A stretch of DNA of 64,000 bases. It comes from Defluviitalea raffinosedens. GTDB taxonomy: Bacteria; Bacillota; Clostridia; Lachnospirales; Defluviitaleaceae. Where the stretch lies: the NCBI RefSeq assembly GCF_016908775.1, contig NZ_JAFBEP010000011.1:19862-83861 (forward strand), in the 5' to 3' direction. Both the position numbers and the translations under genes were made by a program. The notes under the pieces were generated by a model. That model worked only from the letters and a program-made list of their open reading frames with translations. It did no database searches and was not told the origin of the DNA. Within the stretch, counting starts at the first letter, position 1, and each line of letters opens with the position of its first letter. Below, one piece after another: positions 17,091 through 26,800 of this stretch.

Positions 17091-17939
17091 TTATTTTGCA
17101 GCTTCTAAAGCCTTTTTAGCCAGTGCTCTAAAGTTTTCGGAACCATGTGTTGCACCAGTGATCGTATCCACTGCGTCTGCATCTTGTTTTTCAACAAGAG
17201 CCGCTTCCAGTTGTGGGAAATAATCTGCTGGTCCAATGTTTACTTTTGCTTTCATGTTGTTGTTATATGCTTCATCAGCTTCTTTTGATGCACCATCTTC
17301 GGTAACTTCATCATAATCCACCGCAACGATTTTACCATCTTTTACTTCGATGGAGATTGTTGGTTTCCAGCCACGTTCGTCATATTCACCTTCTGCTGTA
17401 TAAGTACCGTCTTTTAATCCGCCAGCTGTTGTATCTGCCGCAACTGGTCCTGCTGCCAAAGCTTTCTTAACGATTTCTTTAAAGTGATTGGATCCGCTGG
17501 TTGCACCAGTGATCGTATCCACCGCATCTACATCTTGCTTTTCAACAAGAGCTGCCTCTAATTGTGGGAAAAAGTCTGCTGGTCCAATGTTTACCTTTGC
17601 TCTCATATTATTGTTGTACTCTTCATCAGCTTGTTTTGATGCACCATCTTCGGTAACTTCATCATAATCTGCTGCAACGATCTTACCATCTTTTACTTCA
17701 AGTGTAACAACTGGTTTCCAGCCGCGTTCATCATACTCGCCTTCTGCTTTGTATGTACCATCGGCTAGAACTGCTTCACCAGCATTATTTCCTTCATTTT
17801 TTGTTGTTTCTGCAGGTTGCTCTGTTTTTGTTTGTGTTGTGTCAGCAGGTTGAGAAGCTTCTTCTTTCTTTCCTCCGCATCCTGTTAATGCACTAAATGA
17901 CAACCCTAATGCCAACGCTAAAGCTATAACTTTTTTCAT
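17091..17939 (-). CDS. Lipoprotein with two FMN-binding domains (PplA-like)
   Basis: Surface lipoprotein of 282 residues. The signal peptide ends in LTGC (lipid Cys21), followed by a Thr/Glu-rich linker (about 24-56). Two nearly identical FMN-binding domains follow (about 57-164 and 171-280). Each ends with the ApbE target motif DTITGAT, so FMN should be bound at Thr147 and Thr264. This is the layout of Listeria PplA, which carries electrons outside the membrane. It has its own promoter and terminator next to apbE and opposite an NADH dehydrogenase gene. The start follows GAGGAGGGCGCTATA. RnfG-like roles are excluded by the soluble, duplicated form. Confidence 0.9.
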   Translation of the reverse strand: MKKVIALALALGLSFSALTGCGGKKEEASQPADTTQTKTEQPAETTKNEGNNAGEAVLADGTYKAEGEYDERGWKPVVTLEVKDGKIVAADYDEVTEDGASKQADEEYNNNMRAKVNIGPADFFPQLEAALVEKQDVDAVDTITGATSGSNHFKEIVKKALAAGPVAADTTAGGLKDGTYTAEGEYDERGWKPTISIEVKDGKIVAVDYDEVTEDGASKEADEAYNNNMKAKVNIGPADYFPQLEAALVEKQDADAVDTITGATHGSENFRALAKKALEAAK

Positions 17940-17975
17940 TATAGCGCCCTCCTCATGTAATTATTGTAATTATTT

Positions 17976-17996
17976 GTAACTAATAATTATTGTTAC
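17976..17996 (-). promoter_or_regulatory. Dyad GTAAC-N11-GTTAC near the lipoprotein transcript start
   Basis: Two inverted GTAAC half-sites lie just downstream of the -10 element, in a position suitable for a repressor. A related direct GTAAT repeat follows. The regulator is unknown. Confidence 0.35.
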
Positions 17997-18002
17997 TATC
18001 CT

Positions 18003-18031
18003 ATTGTATTATTACGACATTTTTTTGTCAA
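18003..18031 (-). promoter_or_regulatory. Promoter of the flavinylated lipoprotein gene
   Basis: TTGACA (18026-18031) and TACAAT (18003-18008) are 17 bases apart on the minus strand, close to full consensus; strong expression is expected. Confidence 0.75.
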
Positions 18032-18116
18032 AGTTAACATAATTAATTTTTCAATGCTGAAGTTTAATTATCTCACTTATCCTTAGTAATCCTCTCGAAT
18101 TCATTGGTTTTTAAAT

Positions 18117-18145
18117 TATACATTTTAATTTTATTCTGATATAAT
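18117..18145 (+). promoter_or_regulatory. Promoter of the type II NADH dehydrogenase gene
   Basis: TATACA (18117-18122), 17 bases, TATAAT (18140-18145) with an extended TGA. It is divergent from the lipoprotein promoter. Confidence 0.65.
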
Positions 18146-18204
18146 TATTATGAGTTAATGTGCTTTTAGTTGTTAATAATATGTCTTATAAGGAGGATGA
18201 TTTT

Positions 18205-19956
18205 ATGAGTAAAAAAGTAGTAATACTTGGTGCAGGCTATGGCGGAATACAAGCAGCCCTTACCTTGCATAAAAAGAAGAAGAAGTCCGATGATATCGAA
18301 ATTTATATTATAGATAAAAATCCATATCACACGCTTCTTACCGAACTCCATGAAATTGCAGGCAATCGTATTGAAGAAGACGGGATATTGGTTCATCTAA
18401 GAGATATTTTTCAATATACAGATGTCCATGTAGTTCAGGATTATATTCATGATGTCGACTTTGAAAATCAAATATTAAAATCAGAAAATAATTCCTATCC
18501 CTATGACTATCTGATCATGGGCATAGGAAGTGAACCTAACTTCTATGGCATAGAAGGCATGAAAGAACATAGTTTTACTCTATGGTCCCATAAAGATTCT
18601 TTAGTCATTAAAGAACATATTTTAAAGATGTTCCAGAAAGCTTCTTCAGAAAAAGATCCTGCAAAAAGGAAAGCTTATCTTACTTTCGCAGTAGGCGGCG
18701 GCGGCTTTACCGGAACTGAAATGATTGGAGAACTGGCTTTTTGGGTAAATGACCTGTCAGAGCAGTATAATGTCAACAGGAATGAAGTCCGACTGATTCT
18801 GATCGAGGCACTGCCTAAAATCCTTCCTATTCTGGATGATTCTTTGATTGAAAAAGCCGTAAAATATCTTAAAAATAAATTAAAAGTAGAAATCCTTACA
18901 GAATCCAGAATCACAAAAGTGAATGAATCATCGTTTGTATTAAACGATAAAGACGTCATCGAATCTCATACACTGATCTGGACCGGCGGGGTACAGGCAA
19001 ACCGTTGCTTTACCGAACTGAAACTGGAAAAAGGAAGAGGCGAAAGAGTCTGTGTAGATGAATATACAAGAACTCCTTATAAGAACGTATTTGCAGTGGG
19101 CGATTATGCCTTATTTATGACCAAGGACAATAAACCCCTGCCTGCTCTGGTTGAAGCTGCCCTGTCAACAGGAACCATTGCAGCGAAAAACATATTGAAT
19201 CTTATTCGCAATAAAGAGCTGGAAAAAGGCGATCCAAAGCTTCACGGAGTAATGGTTTCCCTGGGTAAAAATTATGGCGTTGCTGATTTAATGGGCATTA
19301 AACTCTCCGGATTCCCTGCAATATTAATGAAGCATATGGTAAATATCCATTATCTTTTTGGTATTGGCGGATTTGAACTGATCGTAAAATACTTGCAGCA
19401 CGAACTCTGGGGTGTAAGACATAAAAAAGGCTTAATTCACAGTCATTTAGAAAGATTAACTCCGACCTTCTGGTTGGTTCTGTTAAGATTATATCTTGGA
19501 TATATGTGGCTTATGTCAGGTCTTGAAAAAGTCGATGGCGGCTGGCTAATGAACAATATGATTGCCGGAAGCAATGCAGATGCAACTACAGGTGCTTCCA
19601 TCATGCAATTGGTTTCTGATCATACCCCCGGCTGGTATGCATGGTTTGTGGATACGATCATTGTTCCTAACTCCTTGTTCTTCCAAAAAATAATTGTTCT
19701 TACAGAGTTAGGCCTTGGATTAGCGTTTATTACCGGTACTTTTACATTTATCGCAGCGATTGTATCCATTGGTATGAACATCAACTTCCTGCTTTCTACA
19801 GGACTTAATGATTTATGGTTCCTGATGTCTTCCGTTGCAATGCTGGGCGGAGCAGGAAGAGCCTTTGGTGTAGACCATTATCTTATCCCTTACCTTATGA
19901 GACAATGGAGATATTTCGTAAACAATAAAAAGATCAAAATTAATCTCTGGAAATAA
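18205..19956 (+). CDS. Type II NADH dehydrogenase with membrane C-terminus (Ndh2-like)
   Basis: FAD enzyme of 583 residues that oxidises NADH and reduces quinone without pumping protons. Two Rossmann motifs are visible: GAGYGG (9-14, FAD) and VGGGGFTGTE (NADH), plus VFAVGDYA near residue 300. From about residue 425 a hydrophobic region with several helices resembles DoxX-type membrane proteins; ordinary Ndh of about 400 residues lacks it. Listeria Ndh2 of the extracellular electron transfer locus has such a tail (from memory). ATG 18205 follows AAGGAGG; an upstream in-frame ATG has none. Confidence 0.9.
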   Translation: MSKKVVILGAGYGGIQAALTLHKKKKKSDDIEIYIIDKNPYHTLLTELHEIAGNRIEEDGILVHLRDIFQYTDVHVVQDYIHDVDFENQILKSENNSYPYDYLIMGIGSEPNFYGIEGMKEHSFTLWSHKDSLVIKEHILKMFQKASSEKDPAKRKAYLTFAVGGGGFTGTEMIGELAFWVNDLSEQYNVNRNEVRLILIEALPKILPILDDSLIEKAVKYLKNKLKVEILTESRITKVNESSFVLNDKDVIESHTLIWTGGVQANRCFTELKLEKGRGERVCVDEYTRTPYKNVFAVGDYALFMTKDNKPLPALVEAALSTGTIAAKNILNLIRNKELEKGDPKLHGVMVSLGKNYGVADLMGIKLSGFPAILMKHMVNIHYLFGIGGFELIVKYLQHELWGVRHKKGLIHSHLERLTPTFWLVLLRLYLGYMWLMSGLEKVDGGWLMNNMIAGSNADATTGASIMQLVSDHTPGWYAWFVDTIIVPNSLFFQKIIVLTELGLGLAFITGTFTFIAAIVSIGMNINFLLSTGLNDLWFLMSSVAMLGGAGRAFGVDHYLIPYLMRQWRYFVNNKKIKINLWK

Positions 19957-19971
19957 TAAAATATAAATTAT

Positions 19972-20003
19972 ATAATAGGGGCGAATATATTCGTCCCTAT
20001 TAT
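19972..20003 (+). terminator. Hairpin after the NADH dehydrogenase gene
   Basis: ATAATAGGG.CGAAT and its complement form a long dyad just after the stop. There is no clear T run, so it may be a weak terminator or RNA-stability element. Confidence 0.45.
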
Positions 20004-20032
20004 ATTATAGATATTGTAAAAGGAGAACTTTT

Positions 20033-20770
20033 ATGCAGAATATTAAGCTGATGATTGCCTATGACGGCAGCCGTTATTACGGCTGGCAAAGGTTGGGAAA
20101 TACTGACCAAACCATTCAGGGTAAAATCGAAAACGTACTTTCAAAAATGTTAAATGAAAATATTGAATTAATCGGTTCTGGAAGGACCGATGGGGGTGTC
20201 CATGCCCGAGGACAAGTTGCCAATTTTAAAACCCATACCAATGTTACCCCTCAGGATATTATTCAATATTGCCATCAATATCTTCCCAGTGATATTACAG
20301 TATATGATGCCCAAGTGGTTGATGATCATTTTCATGCCAGATACCATGCCAAAGGCAAACAATACATATACCAAATCGATAATGGCATGATTCATGATGT
20401 ATTTGAAAGAAAGTACCGTTATCACATTCCGCAACCTTTAGACATTAATCAAATGAAGAAAGCCTCCTCATATCTTATCGGGGAGCATGACTTTAGAAGT
20501 TTTACCAATCTGAAATCCAAAAAGAAATCCACCGTCAGGACAATCTCAAAAATAGATTTTATCCAGAGAAATACATTCCTTGATATTTCTTTTGAAGGAA
20601 ACGGCTTTCTATATAATATGGTAAGAATTATAACCGGAACCCTTATAGAAGTGGGGCTTGGCAAAATGCTTCCGGAAGATGTTAAAACCATTTTAGATAA
20701 AAAAGAAAGACCCCTTGCCGGTCCGAATATTCCTCCCCATGGACTTTTCCTCCAAAAAGTAATCTATTAG
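20033..20770 (+). CDS. truA: tRNA pseudouridine synthase A
   Basis: Converts uridines 38-40 of the tRNA anticodon arm to pseudouridine. It has 245 residues, normal length. The catalytic Asp53 is in the motif GSGRTDGGVHA; YDGSRYYGWQ at the start and FLYNMVRIITGTL near the end are also typical. The start follows AAAGGAGAACTTTT. It lies between the NADH dehydrogenase gene and a DUF5721-like gene, both in the same direction, with no clear own promoter. Confidence 0.97.
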   Translation: MQNIKLMIAYDGSRYYGWQRLGNTDQTIQGKIENVLSKMLNENIELIGSGRTDGGVHARGQVANFKTHTNVTPQDIIQYCHQYLPSDITVYDAQVVDDHFHARYHAKGKQYIYQIDNGMIHDVFERKYRYHIPQPLDINQMKKASSYLIGEHDFRSFTNLKSKKKSTVRTISKIDFIQRNTFLDISFEGNGFLYNMVRIITGTLIEVGLGKMLPEDVKTILDKKERPLAGPNIPPHGLFLQKVIY

Positions 20771-20840
20771 ATTTCTGTCTTGTTTTTTTCTTTCTTTGAA
20801 GCTATCATTATTAATAAAGAAATAAGGATTGGGGTATTGT

Positions 20841-21305
20841 ATGATTACATTAGACATAATAGACGTAAAAAAAACGATGGGCATGCTTCTTAAAGGTTCT
20901 TTATTTGATCCATTTGAAGTAAGAACTGTGGAAATTCATACCTTTACCAAATTCCATATTGATGGGATTCTGAACAAATCTTTTTTTTATACCGATGAAA
21001 GGGAAATATATCATAACCGCAATTATGTTTTGTGGGAAGAAATTAAACCTTATGTTTACAATATCATAAAAGGGGAAAAGACACCTACATACTTTAAAAT
21101 TGTTTTATCTGCCAATGATGATATACTTCTGAAGTTTTCCAAGGATGTCTCCGCACTATTTATTAATTTGATCTATGCTCAGGAAAAACTGACCTGTACC
21201 ACCGGTGTCGCGTTAAAAAACTTTGTTCTGGATAAATCAGATGAATTCGAGTGGGATGAATACATCCGCTCTTTCTTTAAAAATGCTCATATTCTGGCAG
21301 AATAG
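20841..21305 (+). CDS. DUF5721-like protein
   Basis: Soluble protein of 154 residues starting MITLDIIDVKKTMGMLL, with FDPFEVRTVEIHTFTKF and FHIDGILNK near the start. It resembles DUF5721, a family of unknown function found next to housekeeping genes in Lachnospiraceae-type genomes. There is no signal peptide or membrane segment. ATG 20841 is preferred (GGGG six bases upstream); a TTG four codons earlier is possible. It is probably co-transcribed with truA. The family name is from memory and should be treated as likely, not certain. Confidence 0.7.
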   Translation: MITLDIIDVKKTMGMLLKGSLFDPFEVRTVEIHTFTKFHIDGILNKSFFYTDEREIYHNRNYVLWEEIKPYVYNIIKGEKTPTYFKIVLSANDDILLKFSKDVSALFINLIYAQEKLTCTTGVALKNFVLDKSDEFEWDEYIRSFFKNAHILAE

Positions 21306-21334
21306 AAAAAGTAAGAGCCTCTGCTCTTACTTTA
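21306..21334. terminator. Bidirectional terminator
   Basis: AAAGTAAGAGC (21308-21318) and GCTCTTACTTT (21323-21333) with a 4-base loop, between convergent genes. Confidence 0.85.
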
Positions 21335-21338
21335 ATGT

Positions 21339-21716
21339 TTAATGATTTGAAATAAAAAAGTCCACGATATTTTCAAGAGAAATCATTCCGATAACCCTTC
21401 CGTTTTCCACGACAGGCATTCCAATGATATTATGCTTTCTAAGCCTTCTGGCCGCTTCTTCCACTGTTTCCTCCGGCATCACTGTGACCACATCTTTGCT
21501 CATTGCCCATTCTACGGGACAAGTTTCATAATGCCCTGTTACACTTAAAAATCTATATATATCAGCCTTGACAATTATTCCAACTAACTGCTTTTCTTCA
21601 TTGACAACCGGCAACCCATTAAGATGCTTGCTTTCCATGATAGATAAAGTTTTTTCCAGGGTATCCTGAGGCATTACCATATGAACTTCAGCATTCATAA
21701 TGTCTTTAATGGTCAT
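21339..21716 (-). CDS. CBS domain pair protein
   Basis: Cytosolic protein of 125 residues made of two CBS domains (about 8-60 and 70-122), a Bateman module that senses adenosine nucleotides or similar ligands. Typical pieces are LNGLPVVNEE, GIIVKADI, IIGMPVVENG and GMISLENIV. ATG 21716 follows AAAGGGGGATAAAA; the earlier in-frame ATG has no ribosome site. It is divergent from htpG, and a CIRCE box lies in the shared region. Which enzyme or channel it regulates is unknown. Confidence 0.9.
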   Translation of the reverse strand: MTIKDIMNAEVHMVMPQDTLEKTLSIMESKHLNGLPVVNEEKQLVGIIVKADIYRFLSVTGHYETCPVEWAMSKDVVTVMPEETVEEAARRLRKHNIIGMPVVENGRVIGMISLENIVDFFISNH

Positions 21717-21751
21717 TTTTATCCCCCTTTGGATCATAATTAATCATATAT

Positions 21752-21760
21752 ATTATACCA
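21752..21760 (-). promoter_or_regulatory. Extended -10 promoter of the CBS gene
   Basis: TGGTATAAT on the minus strand (TATAAT at 21752-21757 with extended TG). The -35 is weak. Confidence 0.55.
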
Positions 21761-21803
21761 TATAAAACAGATAAATGAATCAAATATATGGCAAAATTTT
21801 TTA

Positions 21804-21830
21804 TTAGCACTCATCTGTATTGAGTGCTGA
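21804..21830 (+). promoter_or_regulatory. CIRCE element (HrcA operator)
   Basis: TTAGCACTC, 9 bases, GAGTGCTGA matches the CIRCE consensus with one mismatch. It lies 8 bases upstream of the htpG -35, between the htpG and CBS promoters. Confidence 0.9.
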
Positions 21831-21837
21831 TTTTGTC

Positions 21838-21867
21838 TTGACATTTGTATTTTTTGTGATATATCAT
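21838..21867 (+). promoter_or_regulatory. htpG promoter
   Basis: TTGACA (21838-21843), 18 bases, TATCAT (21862-21867). Confidence 0.6.
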
Positions 21868-21900
21868 TATGTAGGAAAATAAAAGAAGGGAGAGAAACAT

Positions 21901-23784
21901 ATGTCTCGTGAAACAGGCAGTCTTTCAATACATAGCGAGAATATTTTTCCGATTATAAAAAAATGGTTATATTCCGATCATGATATCTTTATTCGAGAAT
22001 TGATTTCCAATGGATCCGATGCGATTTTAAAATTAAAAAAATTAGTTGCCATGGGAGAAGCTTCTGTCCCTGAAAATACACACTATAAAATAGAAGTCAT
22101 ATTGGATGAAAAAAATAAAATCATTAAGGTTTGGGATAACGGAATTGGTATGACTGGAGAAGAAGTGAAAAAATATATTAACCAGATTGCCTTCTCCGGT
22201 GCAGAAGATTTCTTACAAAAATATAAAGACAAGATGGATAAAGATCAAATCATAGGGCATTTTGGACTTGGTTTTTATTCTGCATTTATGGTAGCTGAAA
22301 AAGTCCAGATCGATACCCTTTCCTATCAGGAAAATGCCACCCCAGTCCGCTGGATTTGTACCGGAGGAACAGAATATGAGATGGAAGACTCTGATCGCAA
22401 CGAACGGGGAACAACCATCACCCTTTATATTGGCGAAGAAGGAAAAGAATTCTTAAACGAGTACAAGCTTCGCCAAACTATAGAAAAATACTGTGGATTT
22501 ATGCCGGTAGAGATTTATCTTGAAAGCGTCAAAGAAGAAGATAAAGAAGCTAAAGATAAAGAAAAAGAAGAACCAAAACCCATCAATGATCCCCATCCTC
22601 TGTGGATGAAACATCCTAATGATTGTACCGAAGAAGAATATAAAGCATTTTACAGAAAAGTATTTATGGATTTTAACGATCCGTTGTTCTGGATTCATCT
22701 GAATATGGATTATCCTTTCAATCTTAAAGGTATCCTGTATTTCCCGAAACTAAGAAGTGAATTTGAAACCATAGAAGGTAAAATCAAACTATATAATAAC
22801 CAGGTATTTGTAGCAGATAATATCAAAGAAGTCATTCCTGAATTCCTTCTGCTGCTTAAGGGAACTTTGGATTGTCCTGACTTGCCTCTTAACGTATCCA
22901 GAAGCTTCTTGCAAAATGACGGCTATGTAACAAAAATCTCAAACTACATTACAAAGAAAGTCGCTGATAAGCTTGTATCCCTTTTCAAGAATCAAAAAGA
23001 AGATTTCATCAAATACTGGGATGATATCCATCCGTTTATAAAATACGGGGCAATGAGGGAGCCCAAATTCTATGAAAAAGTAAAAGATATTATCATCTAT
23101 AAAACCACCAATGGCGATTATGTGACCCTAAAAGAATACTTAGAAAGAAATGAATCAAAACATAAAAATAAAGTCTTTTATGTAACCGATGAACGTCAGC
23201 AAGCCCAATACATCAAATTATTTAAAGACAATGATATGGAAGCCGTTATTTTGAATTCCACCATAGACAATCCATTCATCTCCCATATCGAAATGCATGA
23301 GAGCGGTGTTTCCTTTAACCGAATCGATGCAGATATATCCGAACATCTTAAAGCAAAAGATGAAAAGAAAGATGAAGCTGAAAATAAAGCCATTCAAGAA
23401 AAACTTGAAAAAATCTTTAAAGACAACTTGAATAATCAGGACTTAAAAGTTCAGGTGGAAAACTTGAAATCCGAAAATATTTCTGCTATGATACTTCTTT
23501 CTGAGCATTCCAGAAGAATGGAAGAAATGACTAAAATGTTCGGCGGAATGAATATACCGAATATGTTCCAGAAAGAACAAACCCTTGTGCTCAATAAAAA
23601 CAATAAATTGATTCAGACCATAGCTGAAAAAGCAGATGCACAGGAACACAAGGAACTTATTCAAATGCTCTGTGAGCAGGTATATGATTTGGCTATGTTA
23701 AGCCATCAGCCCTTAGAATCCGAAGCGATGAATAAGTTTATCGACAGAAGCAACTTATTATTAGCTAAGGTTGCCCAATTCTAA
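21901..23784 (+). CDS. htpG: Chaperone HtpG (Hsp90)
   Basis: ATP-dependent molecular chaperone of 627 residues. The N-terminal ATPase domain shows ELISNGSDA, the DNGIGMT lid motif and IGHFGLGFYSAFMV. A charged linker rich in Lys/Glu (about 205-225) leads to the middle domain with NVSRSFLQ, followed by the C-terminal dimer domain. The start follows AGAAGGGAGAGAAACAT. It is a single gene with promoter, CIRCE box and strong terminator, so HrcA heat-shock control is likely. In Bacillus subtilis htpG is not CIRCE-controlled, which makes this arrangement worth noting. Confidence 0.97.
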   Translation: MSRETGSLSIHSENIFPIIKKWLYSDHDIFIRELISNGSDAILKLKKLVAMGEASVPENTHYKIEVILDEKNKIIKVWDNGIGMTGEEVKKYINQIAFSGAEDFLQKYKDKMDKDQIIGHFGLGFYSAFMVAEKVQIDTLSYQENATPVRWICTGGTEYEMEDSDRNERGTTITLYIGEEGKEFLNEYKLRQTIEKYCGFMPVEIYLESVKEEDKEAKDKEKEEPKPINDPHPLWMKHPNDCTEEEYKAFYRKVFMDFNDPLFWIHLNMDYPFNLKGILYFPKLRSEFETIEGKIKLYNNQVFVADNIKEVIPEFLLLLKGTLDCPDLPLNVSRSFLQNDGYVTKISNYITKKVADKLVSLFKNQKEDFIKYWDDIHPFIKYGAMREPKFYEKVKDIIIYKTTNGDYVTLKEYLERNESKHKNKVFYVTDERQQAQYIKLFKDNDMEAVILNSTIDNPFISHIEMHESGVSFNRIDADISEHLKAKDEKKDEAENKAIQEKLEKIFKDNLNNQDLKVQVENLKSENISAMILLSEHSRRMEEMTKMFGGMNIPNMFQKEQTLVLNKNNKLIQTIAEKADAQEHKELIQMLCEQVYDLAMLSHQPLESEAMNKFIDRSNLLLAKVAQF

Positions 23785-23790
23785 AGTTTA

Positions 23791-23818
23791 AAGCCGTCCC
23801 CCCCGGACGGCTTTTTTA
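23791..23818 (+). terminator. htpG terminator
   Basis: AAGCCGTCC and GGACGGCTT around a CCCC loop, followed by TTTTTATT. It reaches to the stop codon of convergent addA. Confidence 0.92.
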
Positions 23819-23819
23819 T

Positions 23820-26800
23820 TTAATAGGACACAGCTTTGCCTATACTAAACAGGTAGAGAGATTTTTCTTTTACTCTTTTTCCTGTAAGTTCTTCAATGGC
23901 TCTTGCATATAGATTAATCTGTACTTCGTACTTTTTCATCAATTGGTCAATCTCCCTCTCGGGATTTTCTTTGTCAAAGATGGCATCTGTCTTATAGTCA
24001 ACCAGGACAATTCCGTCTTCTTCTTCAAAATAGCAGTCAATGATCCCTCTGACAAACACTTCTTCATCACATTGGATTTCTTTATAGATTTCCCTGGCAT
24101 TAAGAGACAGAACAAACGAAACTTCTTTCCTGACTTTCAGTGCTGCTCTCATCCTCCCAGCCAACTGGGATCTTGAAAAATGAAGTAGATCTTTAATAAA
24201 AATCGCTTTCCTTTCTTCTTCAGACAATAACCCTTTTAGCTCCATCTTAAGCAACTGATGCTCTATATCCGTATAATCCTTAGCTTCATCCAAATTCAAA
24301 TGTTTCATAACAAAATGCATTAAAATACCTTTTTCTGTGGCATTTAGTCCCTTTGATTCTTCAATGAAATGTGGACGGGAAAGCCCAGTTTCTTTGAAAA
24401 GGGATGTACTCTGTTCTTCCAGCATGTCTTTTTCATGCTGTTTTTTAAGTTCTGACACGGATACCATAACCGATAATGCAGTGGAGGATTCATAAGGATA
24501 CTTCCAGGACAGTCTGTTAAATATCTCTTCTCTATGGGGACTGTAGGCTATGCTGGTATCCCAGTTTAAAAGTTCTTCTAATATACGCTCTTTTTCTTTA
24601 GCCTTATTTTCATCCCGCAACGTAATATCCTCTTTCGTCCAGCTATAAATCCTCCACTGGGAAGGATCTTCATAGAAAACTTCTTCCGGCGCCTTAAGAC
24701 AGCCAGCCCAGTTTCTTATAGTTTCTGCGTCTCTGTGTCTTACCAGACTTAAACCAATCCACTCCAAATAGGTCTTGGCTTTTGTAAGGATGTAGGGTGA
24801 AAGAGCCTCTTTTTTTGCAGATACCTGTCTTGCCCATTTTCTGGCCTGGGCTTCTATATTCTTTATGGTTCCTGTTAAAATGAGTTTTTCTTTGGCTCTT
24901 GTGAAAGCAACATAGAGGATCCTCATTTCTTCTGAAAGAGTTTCTACCATAATTTTTGATTTAACCGCCAGTTTCGGTGCCGTTTCATAGACAATTCTTC
25001 TTTCATAATCAATGTAATCAGGACCTAATCCTAAATCCTGATGAAGCAATACAGGCTGATGTAAATCCTGAAGGTTAAACTGCTTGCCTAAACCGGATAC
25101 AAAAACCACAGGGAATTCCAATCCTTTGCTTTTGTGTATACTCATAATACGAACGATGTTTTCATTTTCGCCTACAATTTTAGCAGCTCCCATATCCCCT
25201 TGCTTTCGCTGCATTCTTTCTATGAATCGAATAAAATTAAACAGTCCCTTGAAACTGGTAGACTCATAGCTTGCTGCCCGATCCCTTAAGATTCTCAGGT
25301 TTGCCTGTCTTTGGGCACCTCCCGGCATAGCGCCTAAATAGTTATAGTAGTTGGTTTCGGTATATAGCATCCAAAGCAGCTCATCAATGGAAATATGAGC
25401 AGCTTCACTTCTCCATCTTTTAAGCTTTTCAAGGAAATCTCTTATCTTTCTTGTTAATTGGGTTTCTTCCAGGCTGCTGTCAATATATTTTAGCAGAGAT
25501 TCGTAAAAATCTCCCTGAGAAAAAACTGTCCGAATCTCCACCAATTCATCGGCATTTAAAGCAACAATGGGAGAACGCAGTACTGTGATCAGCGGAATAT
25601 CCTGTCGTGGATTGTCTATGATTTGCAGCAGGCTTAAGATGGTTTTTACTTCCACCGCATCAAAATATCCCGATGAAACATCTGCATAAGCCGGTATCCC
25701 GCCCCTTGATAATTCTTCCATAAATATATTGGACCACTGGGAAGTGGTACGAAGAAGAATGACTATATCCCGGTATTCTACTCTTCTATAGTCTCCAAGC
25801 TTTTTATCGTATACAAAGAATGATTCTTCATCGCTTAAGAGCTGCTGGATTCTTTGGGTGACGATTTTGGCTTCCAGTTCGATATTTGTAAGTTCCTCAA
25901 GTTCTTCTCCAACTTGCTTTTCTTCCCCACGAGCTTCTTCTGACCCGTCGTTTGCGCTTTCTGATTCGATCATATGTATCTCGATAGGGCCTCCCATATT
26001 GAGATGCTCTGCCTCAGGATAATTGGCCCCGGGATTTAAAGCCGCTTTCTCATCATATTCGATTTCCCCCAGAGTTGGGGTCATAAGCTGTCTGAAAATG
26101 AAATTCACTCCATGAAGGATATTTTCTCGGCTTCTAAAATTCTGAAACAAATCGATTCTTTGCGCTTTGCCTTCTCCCTGATCTGAAAAGGAGTTATATT
26201 TCTCAATGAATAAATCTGGTTTTGCCAGACGGAAGCGATAAATACTCTGCTTTACGTCCCCTACCATAAAACGATTGGGATAAGCCGTATCTTTTTTAGA
26301 AATAACTCCAAGGATCGTTTCCTGCACCAGATTGCTGTCCTGGTATTCGTCAATTAAAATTTCTTTGTATTTTTCTCTTAAATCAAGAGCTGTCAGAGAA
26401 GGTACAATATTTTGCGGAGTGCTTTTTTCATCCAAAAGAATCTTCAGGCAATAATGTTCTATATCATTAAAATCAATAACACCCATTTCTTTTTTGGCAG
26501 ACTGGAAGCGGTCTGAAAATTCATGGATAACCCTTTCCAAGGCTTTCAGAATGGGGAAAACTTTATGTACATCTTCCATCATAGCTTCCGGAGATTTAAA
26601 GAATATCTTTTCCTGAAAACCTTTTTGAACTCCCTCTTTGACAATTTTTCTGAGGTTATTTACTTCCTCTTTTAAGTTGGGATCGGTGTTTTTCCCACAT
26701 CTTCCTAAGGTTGAAAAAGTAATTTGCTGAATATATGAGTACAAATCCCCTATACTTCCTTCACTCAGTGCAATAATTTTTTTGAGGATTCGAATATCGT

